The notes under the pieces: generated by a model
The model's input: the letters and a program-made list of their open reading frames with translations, nothing else
The model's database searches: none
Told to the model about the DNA's origin: nothing
Source: Akkermansia muciniphila
Lineage (GTDB): Bacteria > Verrucomicrobiota > Verrucomicrobiia > Opitutales > Opitutaceae
Direction: 5' to 3'
Length of the DNA stretch: 54,472 nt
Assembly: GCA_945888375.1 (NCBI GenBank)
Contig: CAMCZZ010000022.1
Coordinates: 1 to 54,472, forward strand
Shown: in pieces, positions 32,611-40,041 of the stretch
Position numbering within the stretch: position 1 is the first letter of the stretch
Layout of the letters: the number at the start of each line of letters is the position of its first letter
Position numbers and translations under genes: made by a program

Positions 32611-33414
32611 TTATGGATTGGCCGGGAAATCGGTGGCTTTGCGGTATTCGACATGGCCGTCGAAGAAGGCGAAATTGCGGCCGTCTTTGTGGGGGTAGGG
32701 CACGGCTCCGACTCCACCAGCCGCAGCGTAGCCGCTCTGACCGCCGTAGTTTGTGCTGTCGGCATCGGAGATCATCCAGATGCGGCTGAGTGTGGTGATG
32801 GTATTCCAAAGGCGGCCGCTGGCATCCGTGCCGGAGTTGGTGGAGCTGGCGGCGGCTTTAATATCTAAGAGGCGGGCAGGGGCGGTGCCGGCGCCGCCGA
32901 AGGGAGAGGGTGGCACCATGCCGGTGGCGGCAGTGCGGTTTTGGTTAAGCAGATAAGTGATCTCGGACGCAGAGCTGTTCGCCAGGCTTGCGGCTGCGCC
33001 AGCTTCATTACTCGGGCAGCGCCAGAGCTGGCCGGCCTTGGTGGTGCCGAGGTAGGAAGCGATGTGCGAAGAGAGCTGGGTGGATGAATCGACGGAGGAT
33101 GAGCTGGAGAAGTTCACGGTGTTGAACTCCGGGTTGCGAATACCTCTTGACATGGACTGCCAGACGCCGGCGGTGGTCTTGGAGCCCGGGAGGTAGCCTT
33201 TATTACCTTCGGCATAGATCATGCAGGCCATTGCTATCTGGCGAATATTGCCGGCACAGACGGCCCCCTTGGCGGTCTGGCGAACCGCCCCGACCGTTGG
33301 GATGATGATGGCTGCGAGTATGCCGATGATCGCGATCACGGTCAGCAGCTCGATTAAAGTGAAGGCACGGTGGCCGTCACGAGCGGTGGCTATTGCTGAT
33401 TGCGGTGGGATCAT
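32611..33414 (-). CDS. Type II secretion-like pseudopilin with H-X9-DG domain
   Basis: A 267-residue protein with a type IV prepilin leader: a short basic N-terminus (MIPPQSAIATARDGHRA), then cleavage before the Phe of FTLIELLTVIAIIGILAA, with the conserved Glu at position +5. The C-terminal H-X9-DG signature is exact: HKDGRNFAFFDGH (residues about 248-260). Such proteins are strongly expanded in Planctomycetes and Verrucomicrobiota, and their task is unsettled; they are thought to be surface pseudopilins. The gene leads a minus-strand run with two beta-strand repeat proteins. Two copies of the motif TGGCGTAGTTC lie about 45 and 190 bases before its start. Confidence 0.92.
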   Translation of the reverse strand: MIPPQSAIATARDGHRAFTLIELLTVIAIIGILAAIIIPTVGAVRQTAKGAVCAGNIRQIAMACMIYAEGNKGYLPGSKTTAGVWQSMSRGIRNPEFNTVNFSSSSSVDSSTQLSSHIASYLGTTKAGQLWRCPSNEAGAAASLANSSASEITYLLNQNRTAATGMVPPSPFGGAGTAPARLLDIKAAASSTNSGTDASGRLWNTITTLSRIWMISDADSTNYGGQSGYAAAGGVGAVPYPHKDGRNFAFFDGHVEYRKATDFPANP

Positions 33415-33458
33415 GTGGACGGAAAATTTGCAGACTTCGCGCCACAGGCTGGACGTAG

Positions 33459-33468
33459 AACTACGCCA
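33459..33468 (-). promoter_or_regulatory. TGGCGTAGTT motif, copy 1 (pseudopilin operon)
   Basis: On the minus strand the sequence reads TGGCGTAGTTCTACG, forming a partial palindrome CGTAG-TT-CTACG. It lies about 45 bases upstream of the pseudopilin start. The same decamer recurs at 33603-33612 and 37422-37431. A regulator site is inferred from position and repetition. Confidence 0.4.
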
Positions 33469-33602
33469 TCGAGCTTGGTAGCAACGATGCCATACTGGGC
33501 ATCTGAAGTGGAATACACGGGTCGCAAACAGGGGATTTAGGGGAAACTGGCGGTAACTGTGAATTAATGTAGGCGATCAAAGCCGATCGGAAAAGGGGGG
33601 AG

Positions 33603-33612
33603 AACTACGCCA
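33603..33612 (-). promoter_or_regulatory. TGGCGTAGTT motif, copy 2 (pseudopilin operon)
   Basis: Minus-strand sequence TGGCGTAGTTCTCCCCCC, about 190 bases before the pseudopilin start. It matches copy 3 for more than twenty positions including the C-run that follows. Confidence 0.4.
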
Positions 33613-33629
33613 CCAAGTCAGCCAACGGC

Positions 33630-36308
33630 TCAGGGCGAGATCTTGGCGCGAAGTCGGAGAAAGCGACGAGGCTGGGATGAAAGAAGGGCCGGATCGGTGA
33701 CGAGGACCTGGCCGTTGGTCTCCGTAGCAGTGGTGCCTGCGGTCAAAATCGTCCACGTAGTGTCTGCGGGCGTGCGGCGGGCGATCGGTGTCCACGAGAT
33801 GGCGGGGTCGTTGGTGGCCTCGACGGTCCAGATCAGGTCGCTGGCTGCGGTCTCTCGCAGGAAGGAAAGGGTGATACGGTCCGCCGCGAGGCCGAGTTCG
33901 TAGCGAGGGGCGGCGGCGGAGACGGCGGGGCTGGCGGCGAGGGCGTATTCGAGCAAAGCGGACAAACCGTCGCCATCGGGATCGGCACTGGCAGCGAGGG
34001 CGGGCACGAGGTTGTTAAGCGTGAGCCAAGAAGCGAAGGTCAGTTTGCCGTTGGCGAGGGTGGAAACTTCGGCGGCGGGTAGGGCGCGTTGGTAAATCCG
34101 TAGATCGCGTAGCGCGCCTTTCATGAATTTGACTGGGGCGCCCTCAGTCGGCAGCCAGCCGAGCCAAAGGAGTTCGTTGGCGGCGAGGGTGCCGGTGCGA
34201 CCAGTGGCGGTGCGTTGGAGCACGCCATCTAGGTAGACGCGGGCGGAGCCGTCGGCGGCGACGGCGAGGGAATAGTGGCGCCAGACCCCGTCCTGCCAGG
34301 ACGACGGGGCGGTGCGGGAGACGTCGAGTGCACTGGAGGAGAGGCCGGGGAGATTGGTGCGAAGCGCGACAGTGCCGCTGCTGGAGCTGGTGGTCGTGAG
34401 GTAAATATGGAGAGAACCGGCGGCTGAGCGCGTGCCGTAGGAGGCGAGGTTTTGGTCAACGACGGCACCGCCGGCATCGAGTCGAAAGAAAAAGGCGAGG
34501 GTGAAGGCGCCAGAGGGGTCGAGGGTGAAGCGCGGGAGGGCGAGGGTATCGTTCACGCCGTCGAAGTTGATGGCGGGGGCGTTGCCCGCGGCGGGCACAG
34601 TGCTGGCGGTGGGACCAGTCGCGAGGGTGCTATTGGCGGGGAGGGTGGTGGCGTGGCGGGCCAGACCGGATGAATCGAGGGCGACGTTACCGGCGAGATC
34701 GCCGCGCAGCCAAGCGGCGAGACCGGCGGGGCGGTCGTCGTCGAGGATTGATGCGCTGGCGGAGGCAGGCAGGCTGATGACGGCGCCCGGCGCACTCGAC
34801 GGAGTGAGCATGAGGGTGCGGTCTGGGGCGGGGCGCCCGTCGTTGACCAGCGGCACATCGAGATCCAATGAAGCGACGCCAGGGTTAAAGGTGATGGAGG
34901 AGGGGGCGTTGAAATAGTCGGCGTTGGCGAGGGCGGTGCCGGACCAAGTAAGCGGGACAGTTAGACTGGCCGTGCTTTGGGTGCGGGTAAGGCGGAAGCG
35001 GGCGGGCCCGGCGGCTTCGGATACGGCGGGGGTGAGGACGGAGGCGCGCACAGTCTGGCTCAGGCCATCGCCAAGCGTGAGGGTGAGCGGGGTGAGGTCG
35101 GCGGTCTGGGTGTTGGACGCGCTGAGGCTGACGATGAGTGACTTGTCGCCAAAGATCGCCGAGGCGGCGACGGGGGTGAGCGTGAAAGTGGCGGACGATT
35201 GATTGGCGGCGAAGCTCAGGGCCGAGGTGGAGGCGGTGTAGTCGGCGTTGAGCGCAGCCGTGCCCGAGAACACGAGACTCAGGGTGGACGAGAGGCCCAG
35301 CCAGCCGTTGCGGTTGACGGTGACGGTGAGGGCGGGGCCGCCGCGGGTGAGGACGCTGGTGACAGGAGTGGCGATACGTCCGAGCGAAAGCGTGCCGATC
35401 GAATAGCCGTAGTTGTCGTAGAGGTAGGGCTGGAGCACCCGAAGCAAGGCCTCGGCAAAAGAGGCGCGATTGGTGGAGTTGTCGCGGACGCCGGTGTAGT
35501 TACTCTCGATCTGGACGCCATTGATGGCGCCGTTGTCCGTAAGGCAGGTCTGCGTCTGGACGGTGAATCCACCGTTAAAAAAAGGTTCGGTTCCGGGCGA
35601 GGGATAATCGAGTGAGGGCCAGGAGGGGAATCCGCGCAGGTTCATGATGTCGCCGAAGCTGCGGTTACCCCGGAGCAGGGTGGAGAAAGGCACTCCCGGG
35701 CGGCGCAGGGCGGTGGTGCGCAGGGTGCCCATCCAGGCGTAGCCGGGGCTCTCGAGTGCTGCATCGGAGAGATTGAGCTCGGAGGCACCGTAGCCGTAGC
35801 CGAGTTCCAGACGCTGGACGGTGTGGCCTTGGCCGTGGAGATCCACGAGGAAGCCGAAGCCGAACGCGGACTCGGCGGCGGCGCGGGCGGCGAGGATGTA
35901 GTCGCGGTATTCGGTCCAGGCCTTTTCGGCAAAAGTGTTGCCCTGCGCGGCTTCGACGATCTCGCGGTTGACGTCGATCTTGGTGCGCTTGAGGTGACAG
36001 ATAATCAGGTGCGGGCGGAGGCCGGTCCGGGTGAACATCGCATTGGCGGCGGCGATGGCGAGTTCCTCGGTATTGCTATCGGTGACGGTGGTGCCGGTGG
36101 TGCGGTCGGGTATCTCGGAGGGGACGAGATCCCCGCCGTGGCCGGCGGTCAGGATGAGCGGGAGGTTTCCGGCCCGGTATTCGATGTAGTTGTTACGCCC
36201 GAAGTAAGTCTGCCCCGCCACGTAGGGCTGGGCGAGCCCGGTGCAGGTGCGGGAGACCAGCAGCACAACATAAAAAAGCCACACGGGGAGGCGGGGTAAA
36301 AGGGGCAT
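33630..36308 (-). CDS. Exported N-formylglutamate-amidohydrolase-like protein fused to Calx-beta and LamG domains
   Basis: An 892-residue secreted protein with signal peptide (about 1-26). Residues 45-310 look like the N-formylglutamate amidohydrolase fold: H57 in LTAGHGGDLVPSEIP, TDSNTEELA, RTKIDVNRE (D112, N114, R115) and VDLHGQGH (D156, H158), the likely metal and substrate positions. Next come Calx-beta-like stretches (about 315-535, for example RFRLTRTQSTASLTVPLTWS and SILDDDRPAG), a LamG/concanavalin-like domain (540-745, with NFDGVNDTLALPRF and DGVWRHYSLAVA) and a verrucomicrobial C-terminal segment (DPDGDGLSALLEYAL, RRFLRLRAKISP). HutG-type enzymes are normally small and cytoplasmic, so this is an unusual exported form. 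The start is 74 bases downstream of the BPL-N gene. The substrate is unknown. Confidence 0.78.
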   Translation of the reverse strand: MPLLPRLPVWLFYVVLLVSRTCTGLAQPYVAGQTYFGRNNYIEYRAGNLPLILTAGHGGDLVPSEIPDRTTGTTVTDSNTEELAIAAANAMFTRTGLRPHLIICHLKRTKIDVNREIVEAAQGNTFAEKAWTEYRDYILAARAAAESAFGFGFLVDLHGQGHTVQRLELGYGYGASELNLSDAALESPGYAWMGTLRTTALRRPGVPFSTLLRGNRSFGDIMNLRGFPSWPSLDYPSPGTEPFFNGGFTVQTQTCLTDNGAINGVQIESNYTGVRDNSTNRASFAEALLRVLQPYLYDNYGYSIGTLSLGRIATPVTSVLTRGGPALTVTVNRNGWLGLSSTLSLVFSGTAALNADYTASTSALSFAANQSSATFTLTPVAASAIFGDKSLIVSLSASNTQTADLTPLTLTLGDGLSQTVRASVLTPAVSEAAGPARFRLTRTQSTASLTVPLTWSGTALANADYFNAPSSITFNPGVASLDLDVPLVNDGRPAPDRTLMLTPSSAPGAVISLPASASASILDDDRPAGLAAWLRGDLAGNVALDSSGLARHATTLPANSTLATGPTASTVPAAGNAPAINFDGVNDTLALPRFTLDPSGAFTLAFFFRLDAGGAVVDQNLASYGTRSAAGSLHIYLTTTSSSSGTVALRTNLPGLSSSALDVSRTAPSSWQDGVWRHYSLAVAADGSARVYLDGVLQRTATGRTGTLAANELLWLGWLPTEGAPVKFMKGALRDLRIYQRALPAAEVSTLANGKLTFASWLTLNNLVPALAASADPDGDGLSALLEYALAASPAVSAAAPRYELGLAADRITLSFLRETAASDLIWTVEATNDPAISWTPIARRTPADTTWTILTAGTTATETNGQVLVTDPALLSSQPRRFLRLRAKISP

Positions 36309-36382
36309 GGGCTTCGCTCGGAAAGTAAGCGGCTAAAGGAGAAGATGAAAGGTTCAGTCTGTGGCGCAGGCCGCGTATGCCG

Positions 36383-37264
36383 CTAAAGAGTAGTAGCGTG
36401 GTTATCCGCCGCTGCGGACCAGAGCAATACGCGAGGTATCATGTATTCCAGACCGGGAGTATTTTCAGGGTGTGGGCTGGAAATGAAAACGCGTCCTTTC
36501 CCGAAAGTGCCTATCGCTTGGGCTGGACTTCCCACCTGGATGCCCTTCGGGGTATCATTCATGGCGGTCTCGGTGCGAAAAATTGAGACCGTAGCATAGT
36601 CAGGGATGTCGTCTCGGTTGAAGGGTTTTATGACAGGGCCGTTGGCATAGCGGACCTTGAAGGGGCCCTCCACCGGGCCGAAGAGATCGCGGCCGGCGGG
36701 GGTGAGCTCGATGTCCAGGAAGGCTTTACCACGCCTCCATTTGCTGGATACGGTGCAGGCATCGAGGATGCCGAGGCCCCAGTCGTAACCGGCGCAGGCG
36801 AGGTAGGCGCCGGCACAGATGCCAACGTAGCCGCCGCCGTTTTTAACAAAATCACGAATATTGGCGCGTCCGGCCTCGCCGATGGCCTTGGCCTGAGCGG
36901 AACCGCTGCCACCCGAGAAAACCACGACATCGAAGCGGTTGGAAAGGTTTACCGTGCCTATTTCAGCGGGGGTGAGGCGGGTGACCGTTGCGCCCTCGAT
37001 CTGGTGTGCACTGGCCTCGACATTGATTACGCCACCGTCGCCCGAGCCCGGGCCCTCATAAAGCGCCACCCGGATAGGACGCATGGCTTCGGGGCCGGCA
37101 ATAATCGTTTTCAGACCGTTAATATCGGGGGGGATTACGATGAGTTTGGCCGCGGCAGGCGTGGACGGTTCGTCTTGGGCCTTTAGCACGTGGGCGAAGG
37201 ATAACGTGATGGCGATTAGAGCGTAAGGCAGGGAAGAGCAGCAGCGGAATAAAGGTCTTTTCAT
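36383..37264 (-). CDS. Exported BPL-N / class I glutaminase-fold protein
   Basis: A 293-residue protein from ATG 37264 with a signal peptide (MKRPLFRCCSSLPYALIAI, cleaved near LKA-QD). The body has the fold of class I glutamine amidotransferases as in the biotin-protein-ligase N-terminal domain: IRVALYEGPGSGDGG, VVVFSGGSGSAQAKAIG, the nucleophile elbow GYVGICAGAYLA with C150, and a late GRVFISSPHPENTPG with the His of the triad region. Members occur in secreted form in Planctomycetes and Verrucomicrobiota without known substrate. It precedes the amidohydrolase-like gene by 74 bases on the same strand, suggesting a joint role in handling an extracytoplasmic amide or peptide substrate. Motif copy 3 lies about 160 bases upstream. 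Confidence 0.83.
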   Translation of the reverse strand: MKRPLFRCCSSLPYALIAITLSFAHVLKAQDEPSTPAAAKLIVIPPDINGLKTIIAGPEAMRPIRVALYEGPGSGDGGVINVEASAHQIEGATVTRLTPAEIGTVNLSNRFDVVVFSGGSGSAQAKAIGEAGRANIRDFVKNGGGYVGICAGAYLACAGYDWGLGILDACTVSSKWRRGKAFLDIELTPAGRDLFGPVEGPFKVRYANGPVIKPFNRDDIPDYATVSIFRTETAMNDTPKGIQVGSPAQAIGTFGKGRVFISSPHPENTPGLEYMIPRVLLWSAAADNHATTL

Positions 37265-37623
37265 GACAATTAAAAAAGGGCGAGAAACCGAAAGAGCGGG
37301 CGAATAAGAAAGGGTGCGAAATGCCTGTGGCCCAGCCAAGTTTTGGAGCCGTTTGCACCGTTAGGGCCGGTGCGGAAGCTAAGTTAAGGTATCCAACGTC
37401 GCCAGTCATGGGAAGGGGGGGAACTACGCCATGCCCCAGCGCCCACGTTCCAGCCGAAACCATGCCTGCATCAAGCCGGCCCCTAGGAGCGTTTGAACGG
37501 GGAGAAAACTAATCCGCTCAAAATTGGGCGTCTCCGGGAAAAGAATCCGTAGGGTGCTGGATGAGAAACTTGCTAGGCCATCGCGCCCGAGGCGAAGGCA
37601 GGGGGCGCCAACCGCGCCTCCAC
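37265..37623. other. Intergenic region upstream of the BPL-N operon
   Basis: No gene is seen in these 359 bases. They hold the TGGCGTAGTTCCCCCC motif (37413-37431 on the minus strand) and, nearer the LOG gene end, unremarkable sequence. The left part should carry the promoter of the minus-strand BPL-N gene. Confidence 0.4.
37422..37431 (-). promoter_or_regulatory. TGGCGTAGTT motif, copy 3 (BPL-N operon)
   Basis: Minus-strand sequence GCATGGCGTAGTTCCCCCCC, about 158 bases before the BPL-N gene start. It aligns with copy 2 over the decamer and the following pyrimidine run. Confidence 0.4.
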
Positions 37624-38202
37624 TCACCGCCAGAGCGCGTCCACTGCCTCGTGGTCGGCGGCGGCGCGTTCCAGCAGGGGCCAGACTTCGGCCACCGCGC
37701 CCGCCACCGGCATGAGCCCGCGCCAGCCGGATTTCTTGAAACGCTCGCGCACCAGCTTGTCGAAGAACACCAGCAACTCGTCGTAGAAACCGTCTTGGTT
37801 GACCAAAATCAGCGGCTTGGCGTGGCGGTTGAGCATCCGCCCGACGAGGATCTCGATCACCTCCTCGAGCGTGCCAAAACCTCCCGGCAGCGCCACAAAG
37901 GCCTCCGCCCGCTCCTCCATGATGCGCCGCCGCTCGCGCATGGAATCGACCACGATGAGCTCGTCCGCCTCGCGGTAGCCCAACTCGCGCTCGATCATGA
38001 AGTCCGGGATCACCCCCGTCACCCGCCCGCCGGCCGCCTTGGTGGCGAGCGCGACCGATCCCATCACCCCGGCCCGTCCGCCGCCGTAGACCAGCCCCCA
38101 ACCGCGCTCGGCCAGGCCGCGCCCGAGCTCCGCGCCCGCCTCGTAATACCGGGGGTCCAACTCAAACCCGCTCGCACAATACACGCACACCTGCTTTTGC
38201 AT
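37624..38202 (-). CDS. LOG-family nucleoside 5'-monophosphate phosphoribohydrolase
   Basis: A 192-residue Rossmann-fold protein of the TIGR00730/LOG type. The two signatures are present: MRERRRIM (88-95) and PGGFGTLEE (106-114), with the early loop VYGGGRAGVMG. Plant and fungal homologues release cytokinin bases from riboside monophosphates; bacterial ones hydrolyse AMP-like nucleotides and are often mislabelled lysine decarboxylases. Cytoplasmic, no signal peptide. It is divergent from the glutamyl-Q synthetase gene across about 100 bases that contain a mini-repeat. Confidence 0.92.
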   Translation of the reverse strand: MQKQVCVYCASGFELDPRYYEAGAELGRGLAERGWGLVYGGGRAGVMGSVALATKAAGGRVTGVIPDFMIERELGYREADELIVVDSMRERRRIMEERAEAFVALPGGFGTLEEVIEILVGRMLNRHAKPLILVNQDGFYDELLVFFDKLVRERFKKSGWRGLMPVAGAVAEVWPLLERAAADHEAVDALWR

Positions 38203-38248
38203 GCCGTCAGGAAACCGCCCGTGGCCGCCTCCGCCAGCCCGAATCCCG

Positions 38249-38283
38249 CGTTTCCTTTTTCGTGTCTTTCGTGTGTTTCGTGG
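38249..38283. repeat. CACGAAA-type mini-repeat between LOG and gluQ genes
   Basis: TTTTTCGTG-TCTTTCGTG-TGTTTCGTGG is a run of three degenerate nine-base units; its complement reads CCACGAAACACACGAAAGAC. Such ACACGAAA runs are a frequent dispersed element in Verrucomicrobiota and Planctomycetes (from memory). It creates several in-frame GTG codons just upstream of the next gene and so obscures the start. Confidence 0.55.
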
Positions 38284-38303
38284 TGAATCCTTCCCCGCCT
38301 TCC

Positions 38304-39137
38304 GTGCCCGCTTCCCGCTCCCGCCCCTACGTCGGCCGCCTCGCCCCCTCGCCCACCGGGCTGCTCCACCTCGGCCACGCCCGCACCTTCGCCCTCGCCG
38401 CCGCCCGCGCCGCCGGAGGACGCCTGCTGCTGCGCATGGACGACCTCGATGGCGCGCGCTGCCGGCCGGAGTTCGCCGCCGCCGCCCTTGCAGACCTCGC
38501 TTGGCTGGGCCTGGCGTGGGAGGAGCCCGTCATCGTGCAATCCAGCCGGCTGCCGGCCTACCGCGCCGCCCTCGCCCGTCTGCACGCCGCCGGCCTGGTC
38601 TACCCCTGTGACCGTTCGCGCAAGGACCTCGCCGGCGCCCTCGCCGCGCCCCACGAGGCCGCCGGCGACGACGAGCCTCTCTACCCTGCCGCCTGGCGCC
38701 CGCCCGCCGCCACGCCCCTGCCGCCGCTGGACCCCGCCGGGCTGGCGCGCAACTGGCGCTTTCGCGTGCCCGAGGGCGAGACCGTGGCCTTCACCGACGC
38801 CCGCCTCGGGCCCCGCGCCGCCGTCTGCGGGCGCGATTTCGGCGACTTCCTCGTCTGGCGGAAGGACGGTCTGCCCAGCTACCAACTGGCCTGCGCCGTG
38901 GATGACGCCGCACTCGGCATCACCGAGGTGGTGCGCGGCGAGGACCTCGTCCGGTCCACCTTTCGTCAACTCCTCCTGCTCGCCGCCCTCCTCCCGCCCG
39001 GCGCGCCGCCGCCCGGCTATTTCCACGCTCCGCTATTACACGACGAAAACGGCACGCGACTCGCCAAACGCCACGCTGCCCTCGCCCTGCACACCCTGCG
39101 CGCCCAGGGCGTGGAGCCGCGCACGTTAATCGCCTAG
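38304..39137 (+). CDS. gluQ: Glutamyl-Q tRNA(Asp) synthetase
   Basis: A 277-residue paralogue of the catalytic half of glutamyl-tRNA synthetase, without an anticodon-binding domain. It attaches glutamate to the queuosine base of tRNA(Asp). Seen are YVGRLAPSPTGLLHLGHART with the HIGH-type motif HLGH, LLLRMDDLDG, the Cys-containing LVYPCDRSR, GEDLVRSTFRQLLLL and the KMSKS-like RLAKRH. The normal zinc site of GluQ has more Cys residues; only one is obvious here. The GTG at 38304 was chosen because earlier GTGs (from 38262) lie in the mini-repeat and would add a meaningless MSFVCFVV peptide. Confidence 0.9.
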   Translation: MPASRSRPYVGRLAPSPTGLLHLGHARTFALAAARAAGGRLLLRMDDLDGARCRPEFAAAALADLAWLGLAWEEPVIVQSSRLPAYRAALARLHAAGLVYPCDRSRKDLAGALAAPHEAAGDDEPLYPAAWRPPAATPLPPLDPAGLARNWRFRVPEGETVAFTDARLGPRAAVCGRDFGDFLVWRKDGLPSYQLACAVDDAALGITEVVRGEDLVRSTFRQLLLLAALLPPGAPPPGYFHAPLLHDENGTRLAKRHAALALHTLRAQGVEPRTLIA

Positions 39138-39577
39138 TCCGGCTGGTCTGCCCCGCCCCGCCGCAGGGCCGTCGCCACCCCGAGCATCAGCAGCAGCACC
39201 GTATTGCGCCCCAGCCCGGCCGCGAGGGCTCCCGGATCGGCACCGCCGAAACACCCGCAGCGCACATCTAGGCCCCGGAGCCAGGCCGAGGCCAACACGA
39301 GGGAAAAGCCCGCCAGCAACACCCCTGCGAGCACCCGCGCGGCTCCCCGCGTTTGCCCGAAAACCAAGCCCACCGCCACCGCCACTTCGAGCCACGGCAA
39401 ATACACGGCCAGCCCGCCCGCCAGCCAGCCCTCGACCAACCGGAACCCCGCGATCTCGGCGGCAAAGCGTGCCGGATCGACCAGCTTGAGGCCCCCCGCC
39501 AAGACCAACACCCCCGCCAATGACCCTTCGAGTCCGCGCGCGAGCCAGACCCGCCGGGAGTTGCTCACTGTCTTCAC
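39134..39577 (-). CDS. MauE/DoxX-family membrane protein
   Basis: A 147-residue protein with four hydrophobic helices (about 15-35, 50-70, 75-95 and 120-137), matching the MauE/DoxX-like family. In methylamine dehydrogenase systems MauE helps form disulfides in the periplasm. The conserved Cys pair RCGCFGG lies between helices three and four. GTG 39577 overlaps the stop of the rhodanese gene (GTGA), so the pair is co-translated; a longer frame further upstream overlaps that gene heavily. It ends a three-gene operon with DUF1573 and rhodanese proteins. The four bases at its end overlap the gluQ stop region on the other strand. Confidence 0.82.
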   Translation of the reverse strand: MKTVSNSRRVWLARGLEGSLAGVLVLAGGLKLVDPARFAAEIAGFRLVEGWLAGGLAVYLPWLEVAVAVGLVFGQTRGAARVLAGVLLAGFSLVLASAWLRGLDVRCGCFGGADPGALAAGLGRNTVLLLMLGVATALRRGGADQPD

Positions 39578-40041
39578 GGTTCGCCCTCCGCCGCCCGCCA
39601 AGCCTCCCAGCCGCCCGCGAGAACCATGATGCGGTCAAACCCGAGTTCGCCCCTTAGCCGCAGCGCCACCGCCTCGCTGGCCTGGCACGAGTCGCCACCG
39701 CAATAGACCACGATTGGCCGCCGCCCGTCCCATTTTTCCGCCAGGGTGGCGAAGCCCGCCTCCCAATCCTCTTCGCTCAAACCCAACGCGCCGGGCACTC
39801 CACCCGCCGCCCGCTCAGCCGCCGGTCGCGCATCGAGCCAGAGGGCATCCGGATAATCCCGCCACGCCACCGCGACCGGGACCCGCGCCACCGCCACCTC
39901 CTTCGCGGCTAAAACCCGCCAAGCCGGCGCGCGCGGATGCAGCCATCCGGTCAGGATGGCCGGAGCCAGCGGGGCCAGCACCAAGGCAAACGCCCAAGGC
40001 ACCCACCCGCCGCCGCCGGACTTGCACGTGGCGGTCTTCAC
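39574..40041 (-). CDS. Membrane-anchored rhodanese-like protein
   Basis: A 155-residue protein with an N-terminal membrane anchor (about 13-33) and a rhodanese domain on the far side. The domain shows YPDALWLDARP and the active-site loop VVYCGGDSCQAS with C114 and a second Cys C119. Rhodaneses carry sulfur as a persulfide on the first Cys. The start overlaps the DUF1573 stop by four bases and its stop overlaps the MauE-like start. Two Cys in the loop instead of one, and Cys motifs in both neighbours, point to thiol or sulfur chemistry in the envelope. Confidence 0.85.
   Translation of the reverse strand: MKTATCKSGGGGWVPWAFALVLAPLAPAILTGWLHPRAPAWRVLAAKEVAVARVPVAVAWRDYPDALWLDARPAAERAAGGVPGALGLSEEDWEAGFATLAEKWDGRRPIVVYCGGDSCQASEAVALRLRGELGFDRIMVLAGGWEAWRAAEGEP

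Noticed and set aside
32537-32809. N-terminal extension of the PEP-CTERM beta-strand repeat protein
   Set aside because: It overlaps the pseudopilin gene in another frame and lacks a signal peptide; the start at 32536 gives a proper one.
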